Position numbers and translations under genes: made by a program. Under the pieces are notes generated by a model that was not told the origin of the DNA, searched no databases, and saw nothing but the letters and a program-made list of their open reading frames with translations. A stretch of 8,394 nt of DNA from an uncultured Campylobacter sp. Its GTDB lineage: Bacteria; Campylobacterota; Campylobacteria; Campylobacterales; Campylobacteraceae. The DNA lies in the NCBI RefSeq assembly GCF_905371695.1, contig NZ_CAJPMA010000075.1:1-8394 (forward strand), written 5' to 3'. Of the stretch, positions 4,910-8,394 are shown piece by piece. How positions within the stretch are numbered: position 1 is the stretch's first letter; every line of letters starts with the position of its first letter.

Positions 4910-6118
4910 TTAGATCTTCTTAAATATCACGACGCCGTTCGTACCGCCGAAGCCGAACGAATTGCTCATAACGACGTTTAGATCGGCCTTTCTAGCGATG
5001 TTCGGAACATAATCTAGATCGCAATCTTCGTCGGGAGTTTCGTAATTAATAGTAGGCGGAATTATACCGTCGCGCATCGCCATAATAGAAATAACCGCCT
5101 CAATCGCGCCGGCGCCGCCTAGGCAATGTCCTATTTGCCCCTTAGTAGAGCTTACGGCGGGAACCTTTGCGCCAAACAACGTTTTAAGCGCAGCGGTCTC
5201 GTTCTTATCGTTTACGGGCGTAGAAGTACCGTGCGCATTTACGTAATCGACCTGCGGTTTACCTGCCATCATCCATGCCTGCGTCATCGCGCTAAGCGGC
5301 CCTTCAAGCGTCGGCGAAGTAATATGATGAGCATCGCCGCTTTCGCCGAAACCTACGAGCTCGGCGTAAATTTTAGCCCCCCTTGTCTTTGCGCTCTCAT
5401 ATTCTTCGAGTACGAGCGCACCGGCTCCTTCGCCCATGACGAAGCCGTCTCTGTCTTTATCGAACGGGCGAGATGCGCGCTGCGGTTCGTCATTTCTAGT
5501 AGAAAGAGCCTTCATAGCGGCAAATCCGCCCACACCTACGCCGCAAATCGTAGATTCGGCGCCTACGACTAGCATTTTATCTACTTGTCCTAGCATTATG
5601 CATTTAGCCGCCTGCGAGATCGCATGAGTACCTGCCGCACATGCCGTAACGCTAGATAAATTCGGTCCTTGCAAACCGTGGTTAATAGAAACGATACCGC
5701 CTAGCATATTAACTAGCGCCGACGGGATAAAAAACGGTGAAATTCGCTTCACCCCTTTTTCGGCGAGAGTTTGCGAATTTTTTTCGATATTCGGTAAACC
5801 GCCGATACCGGCAGCCGAACTAACGCCGAATCTAGCCCTATCGAATTCGCCGAAATTCGCATCTACCATAGCCTCGTTAGAAGCCTTTATACCGAGCTGT
5901 ATGAAACGATCTACTTTCTTAACTTCCTTGCCGTCCATAACGCTAAGCGGGTCAAAGTCCGTTATCTCGGCGGCAATTTGAACCGGAAAATCGCTCGCGT
6001 CAAAAGAGCTTATCTTTTTTACGCCGGTTTTGCCTTCGCAGATAGCCTTAAACGAGCTTTCCTTGTCAAGCCCAAGCGCGTTAATCATGCCAATTCCCGT
6101 TACTACGACTCGTTTCAA
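4910..6118 (-). CDS. fabF: 3-oxoacyl-ACP synthase II (KAS II), TTG start
   Basis: FabF condenses malonyl-ACP with a growing acyl-ACP in the cytoplasm, releasing CO2 and lengthening the chain by two carbons. The Cys-His-His active site is complete: C160 in VTACAAGTHAI, H296 in NAHGTSTPVND and H331 in KGQIGHCLGGAG. GFGGTN (389-394) is the conserved loop before the C-terminus. At 402 residues the protein has normal length. The start codon is TTG at 6118-6116: the protein must begin KRVVVTGIGM to match the family, and AGGAG lies five bases upstream. The first in-frame ATG, at codon 11, would cut into the conserved first strand. The gene begins 28 bases after acpP and ends one base before accA, so the three probably form one transcript. 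The third codon positions look AT-richer than in gpmI or pgeF, by eye only. Confidence 0.96.
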   Translation of the reverse strand: MKRVVVTGIGMINALGLDKESSFKAICEGKTGVKKISSFDASDFPVQIAAEITDFDPLSVMDGKEVKKVDRFIQLGIKASNEAMVDANFGEFDRARFGVSSAAGIGGLPNIEKNSQTLAEKGVKRISPFFIPSALVNMLGGIVSINHGLQGPNLSSVTACAAGTHAISQAAKCIMLGQVDKMLVVGAESTICGVGVGGFAAMKALSTRNDEPQRASRPFDKDRDGFVMGEGAGALVLEEYESAKTRGAKIYAELVGFGESGDAHHITSPTLEGPLSAMTQAWMMAGKPQVDYVNAHGTSTPVNDKNETAALKTLFGAKVPAVSSTKGQIGHCLGGAGAIEAVISIMAMRDGIIPPTINYETPDEDCDLDYVPNIARKADLNVVMSNSFGFGGTNGVVIFKKI

Positions 6119-6146
6119 TACGTCTCCTTTGGCTATAAAATTTAGA

Positions 6147-6380
6147 TTATTTACCTAATTTTTCTATATAAGTTACAACGTCGTTGATACTAATTAGCTT
6201 TTCAGCCTCGGAATCAGGAATTTCTACGCCGAATTTCTCTTCTAACGCCATAACTAGCTCTACTACGTCGAGACTATCGGCGCCTAAATCCTCGATAATT
6301 TTAGATTCTAGCTTTACAGCGTCCGGACTTACGCTAAGCTGCTCTACTACTACGTCTTTTACTTGGTCAAAAACTGCCAT
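6147..6380 (-). CDS. acpP: Acyl carrier protein
   Basis: Acyl carrier protein holds the growing fatty acid as a thioester on 4'-phosphopantetheine. The 77-residue acidic protein has normal length and the hallmark DLGADSLDVVELVMALEE (31-48). S36 in the DSL motif is the attachment site, loaded by holo-ACP synthase. Helices I-IV are recognisable: VFDQVKDVVVEQL, the segment from S36 to F50, the short IPDSEAEKL, and INDVVTYIEKL. The ATG at 6380 has a strong AAAAGGAGA eight bases upstream. A likely promoter precedes it, so this very abundant protein need not depend on fabG transcription. The product also serves lipid A, phospholipid and other acyl-transfer enzymes, so its level matters beyond the fab genes. 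Confidence 0.97.
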   Translation of the reverse strand: MAVFDQVKDVVVEQLSVSPDAVKLESKIIEDLGADSLDVVELVMALEEKFGVEIPDSEAEKLISINDVVTYIEKLGK

Positions 6381-6412
6381 TGTGGGTTCTCCTTTTAAAA
6401 AATGTCTGCAAT

Positions 6413-6418
6413 TTTATA
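6413..6418 (-). promoter_or_regulatory. Candidate -10 box of acpP
   Basis: The minus strand reads TTAAATAT TATAAA ATTGCAG in the 81-base gap between fabG and acpP. TATAAA matches five of six positions. The upstream stretch (roughly 6420-6445) is almost pure A/T, as in strong Campylobacter promoters. A start near 6406 gives a leader of about 26 bases. fabG has only a weak 3-4 bp hairpin after its stop, so read-through from fabG is also possible. Confidence 0.5.
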
Positions 6419-6461
6419 ATATTTAAGCTTTTATTTATTTTAAACCGCAAAATTTACGCGC

Positions 6462-7205
6462 TTACATATATAGTCCGCCGTTGATTTTTAGCGTCTCGCC
6501 CGTGACGTAGCTAGCGTGATCGCTTAGCAAAAACGCTACGGCCTCAGCCACTTCGCTAGCACTTCCGAATCGCTTTAGCGGGATGTTATCGCTGTAAGTT
6601 TTTTTGATTTCATCGCCAAGCTCGCTCGTCATATCCGTCTCGATAAAGCCCGGAGTTACACAGTTAAAGCGCACGTTTCTAGCCGCGCCCTCTTTGGCGA
6701 AGCTTTTGTTCATCGCGATCATTCCGCCCTTGCTCGCAGCGTAGTTGACTTGCCCCGCATTGCCCATCTCGCCCACGATCGAAGCTACGTTTACGACGGC
6801 GCCGAAGCGTTTTTTACTCATTACTTTTAGCGCCTCGCGGCATCCGATAAAGGCCGAGGTTAAATTTGCGTTTATCACGCCGGTAAAATCCTCCGTCTTC
6901 ATGCGAAGCGCGAGCTTGTCGTTCGTGATACCGGCGTTATTTACGAGGTAACTTAGCTCGCCGTCGGCGTCCGCGATCAAATTTATCGCTTTTACAAACT
7001 CGTCCTCGTCCGTCGCGTCAAATTTAACCACCGCGGCCTGCCCGCCGTTTGCTACGATTTCAGCTTGCAGAGCATCAGCGATTTCAGGCTTTGAGCGATA
7101 GTTTATCCAGACTTTTAGCCCCATTTGCGCCAGAGTTTTGGCTATCTGCGCGCCGATACCGCGGCTAGCTCCCGTAATTAGCACGTTTTTTCCGCTAAAT
7201 TTCAT
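6462..7205 (-). CDS. fabG: 3-oxoacyl-ACP reductase
   Basis: FabG reduces 3-oxoacyl-ACP to 3-hydroxyacyl-ACP with NADPH, the first reduction after the FabF condensation. The 247 residues form a short-chain dehydrogenase Rossmann fold: cofactor loop TGASRGIG (11-18), NNAG (89-92) and the catalytic tetrad N114, S142, Y155, K159 (NVASIVGEMGNAGQVNYAAS, then KGG). PGFIETDMT (185-193) and the C-terminal GETLKINGG are typical of FabG rather than other members. The frame stays open to 7382 inside gpmI, but the extra 59 codons are unlike the family. The ATG at 7205 has AAGGA at good distance. The start is 53 bases after the gpmI stop. That gap holds an AT-only inverted repeat and a possible TAAAAT -10 (7240-7235), so fabG may have a weak promoter or be read through from gpmI. 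Confidence 0.95.
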   Translation of the reverse strand: MKFSGKNVLITGASRGIGAQIAKTLAQMGLKVWINYRSKPEIADALQAEIVANGGQAAVVKFDATDEDEFVKAINLIADADGELSYLVNNAGITNDKLALRMKTEDFTGVINANLTSAFIGCREALKVMSKKRFGAVVNVASIVGEMGNAGQVNYAASKGGMIAMNKSFAKEGAARNVRFNCVTPGFIETDMTSELGDEIKKTYSDNIPLKRFGSASEVAEAVAFLLSDHASYVTGETLKINGGLYM

Positions 7206-7258
7206 TTTCTTCCTTATTGTTAAAGTAAAATCGCATTTTATCAAAATATTAATAAAAT

Positions 7259-8394
7259 TTAAAACAGCGCCTCGTCCATCTCGGCGGGTTTTTCTATACC
7301 CATCAGCGCCAAAACGCTCGCAGCTATGTTGTTTAGGCCGCCCGCTTTTACAGCCTTTACGCCCTCGCCCATCACGAAGCAAAATACGTCAAAAGTCGTG
7401 TGGTTGGTTAGCAAATTACCCTGCGCATCCCTCATCTGCTCGCAGTTGCCGTGGTCGCTCGTGATGATTAACGCGTAGTTTTTCTCTTTTGCTTTTGCTA
7501 CAATGCGTCCCAGCGCCGCATCCACGGCCTCGACCGCCTTCACCGCCGCGTCAAATTCGCCCGTGTGCCCGACCATATCGCCGTTTGCGAAATTTACCAC
7601 GATAAAGTCTTGTCCGTCCTCCATGCCTTTTAGTACCGCTTCGCACACGGCTTGCGCGCTCATTTCTGGCTTTTCGTCGTAGGTTTTTACTTTGGGGCTT
7701 GGCACGAGCACTCTCGTTTCGTTTTGAGCGAGCTCCTCGACGCCACCGTTAAAGAAAAACGTCACGTGAGCGTATTTCTCGGTCTCGGCGGTGTGCAGCT
7801 GCGTTAGGCTCGCGTTTGCGACGACCTCGGCAAGGGTATTTTTTAACTTTTCGTTTTCAAATAATACGGGAAAGGTGAAATTTGCGTCGTATTCGGTCAT
7901 CGTGAGTAGATTTTTGACCACAAACGGGCGCGCGAATTCGCTAAAATTTTCATCGCCCAAAGCCGCCGCGATCTCGCGTACGCGGTCGTTTCTAAAGTTT
8001 ATAAATATCACGCCGTCGTTTTCGAAGGTACCCTCAAACCCACCAAAACTAGCCGGCACGATAAACTCGTCCGTCACGCCCGCCTCGTAGCTTTGCATGA
8101 CGTATTCTAGCGGCGATATGGTTTGCGCATTTTCTCCGCGCGTCATCGCGTCGTAGGCAGTTTTTACGCGCTCCCAGCGCTTGTCGCGGTCCATCGCGTA
8201 AAATCTACCGCTAACGCTAGCTAGCTTAAAGCCCCCGCTTTGCGCCTTTTCTTGCAGCGATTTTATGAACGCTAGCCCGCTTTTTGGACCTACGTCGCGA
8301 CCGTCGGTTATCGCGTGAGCGCATACCTCGCAGCCGTTTGCAACCGCAAGGGAACACATCGCGTCAAAGTGGCTCATGTGCGAGTGCACGCCTC
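7259..8394 (-). CDS. gpmI: 2,3-bisphosphoglycerate-independent phosphoglycerate mutase (C-terminal part, cut by window edge)
   Basis: GpmI interconverts 3- and 2-phosphoglycerate in glycolysis and gluconeogenesis using two manganese ions and a phosphoserine. The window holds 377 codons of a family normally near 490-510 residues, so about 120 N-terminal residues, with the catalytic serine, lie beyond the edge. The visible part starts GVHSHMSHFDAM, the conserved substrate loop. It then shows HAITDGRDVGPKSG, SGRFYAMDRDKRWERV (two substrate-binding arginine regions), NFRNDRVREI, TEKYAHVTFFFNGGVEE, SPKVKTYDEKPEMSA, FANGDMVGHTGEFDAA, TSDHGNCEQM and NHTTF. Metal-binding Asp and His residues occur in the last three. 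The GTG near 8389 is an internal valine, not a start. The phosphatase-like and transferase domains are both represented, and no frameshift is seen. Confidence 0.96.
   Translation of the reverse strand, partial: GVHSHMSHFDAMCSLAVANGCEVCAHAITDGRDVGPKSGLAFIKSLQEKAQSGGFKLASVSGRFYAMDRDKRWERVKTAYDAMTRGENAQTISPLEYVMQSYEAGVTDEFIVPASFGGFEGTFENDGVIFINFRNDRVREIAAALGDENFSEFARPFVVKNLLTMTEYDANFTFPVLFENEKLKNTLAEVVANASLTQLHTAETEKYAHVTFFFNGGVEELAQNETRVLVPSPKVKTYDEKPEMSAQAVCEAVLKGMEDGQDFIVVNFANGDMVGHTGEFDAAVKAVEAVDAALGRIVAKAKEKNYALIITSDHGNCEQMRDAQGNLLTNHTTFDVFCFVMGEGVKAVKAGGLNNIAASVLALMGIEKPAEMDEALF

Noticed and set aside
5126..5572. A 148-codon open frame on the plus strand inside fabF.
   Set aside because: It lies wholly antisense to a well-conserved gene, has no family resemblance and no ribosome site worth noting. 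All plus-strand open frames in the window (for example 1305-1556, 4211-4534, 7138-7464, 7791-8090) are similar shadows.
6381..6390. ACCCACAA occurs next to the ribosome sites of both acpP and rpsB.
   Set aside because: In rpsB it precedes the ribosome site and in acpP it follows it. An 8-base match in different positions is most simply chance.
7206..7382. A 59-codon N-terminal extension of fabG overlapping gpmI.
   Set aside because: The extra sequence is basic and low in similarity to any FabG, while the ATG at 7205 has a good ribosome site and gives the standard 247 residues.
8387..8389. GTG as a possible start of the phosphoglycerate mutase.
   Set aside because: It encodes the valine of the conserved GVHSH motif in the middle of GpmI, so the frame is simply cut by the window edge.
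1..8394. CRISPR arrays, tRNA or rRNA genes, insertion sequences, phage or defence genes.
   Set aside because: No direct-repeat arrays, RNA gene motifs, transposase or integrase sequences were seen. The window reads as ordinary core chromosome.

Overview
The window comes from a Campylobacter-type epsilonproteobacterium (Campylobacterota), most likely one of the higher-GC oral-type species related to C. showae, C. rectus or C. curvus. The genus call rests on the S2, FabF, AccA and FabG sequences, on promoters that have a TATAAT-type -10 box and AT-rich upstream phasing but no clear -35 box, and on a great excess of the hexamer AAATTT. The species is a guess. Everything seen is chromosomal. No mobile element, CRISPR array, tRNA, rRNA or sign of horizontal transfer was found.

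All ten genes lie on the minus strand, so transcription runs from high to low coordinates. In that order they are: the C-terminal part of gpmI (cut by the window end), fabG, acpP, fabF, accA, ribE, pgeF, a DUF4198 periplasmic protein gene, a 73-residue protein of unknown function, a secreted Sel1-repeat protein gene, and the first 69 codons of rpsB (cut by the other window end).

The core of the window is a fatty acid synthesis block. FabG (3-ketoacyl-ACP reductase), AcpP (acyl carrier protein), FabF (elongating ketoacyl-ACP synthase) and AccA (acetyl-CoA carboxylase alpha, making malonyl-CoA) supply the carrier, the extender unit, the condensation and the first reduction. acpP has its own likely promoter. 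fabF begins with TTG 28 bases after acpP, and accA starts one base after the fabF stop. A hairpin follows accA.

Next is a ribE-pgeF pair 25 bases apart: riboflavin synthase alpha and a YfiH/PgeF-type protein linked in other bacteria to peptidoglycan fidelity. A DUF4198 gene follows as a single unit. Its signal peptide is predicted to leave a histidine at the mature N-terminus, as in metal-binding proteins. It ends in a 13-bp inverted repeat whose AT-rich tail runs directly into the promoter of the small unknown gene. The Sel1-repeat gene comes 65 bases later and may be co-transcribed. rpsB has its own promoter and a leader of about 105 bases with several possible hairpins.

I see no convincing undescribed multi-gene system. 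The points most worth following up are the AAATTT excess, the mature N-terminal histidine, the rpsB leader, the terminator-promoter junction and the small gene of unknown function.
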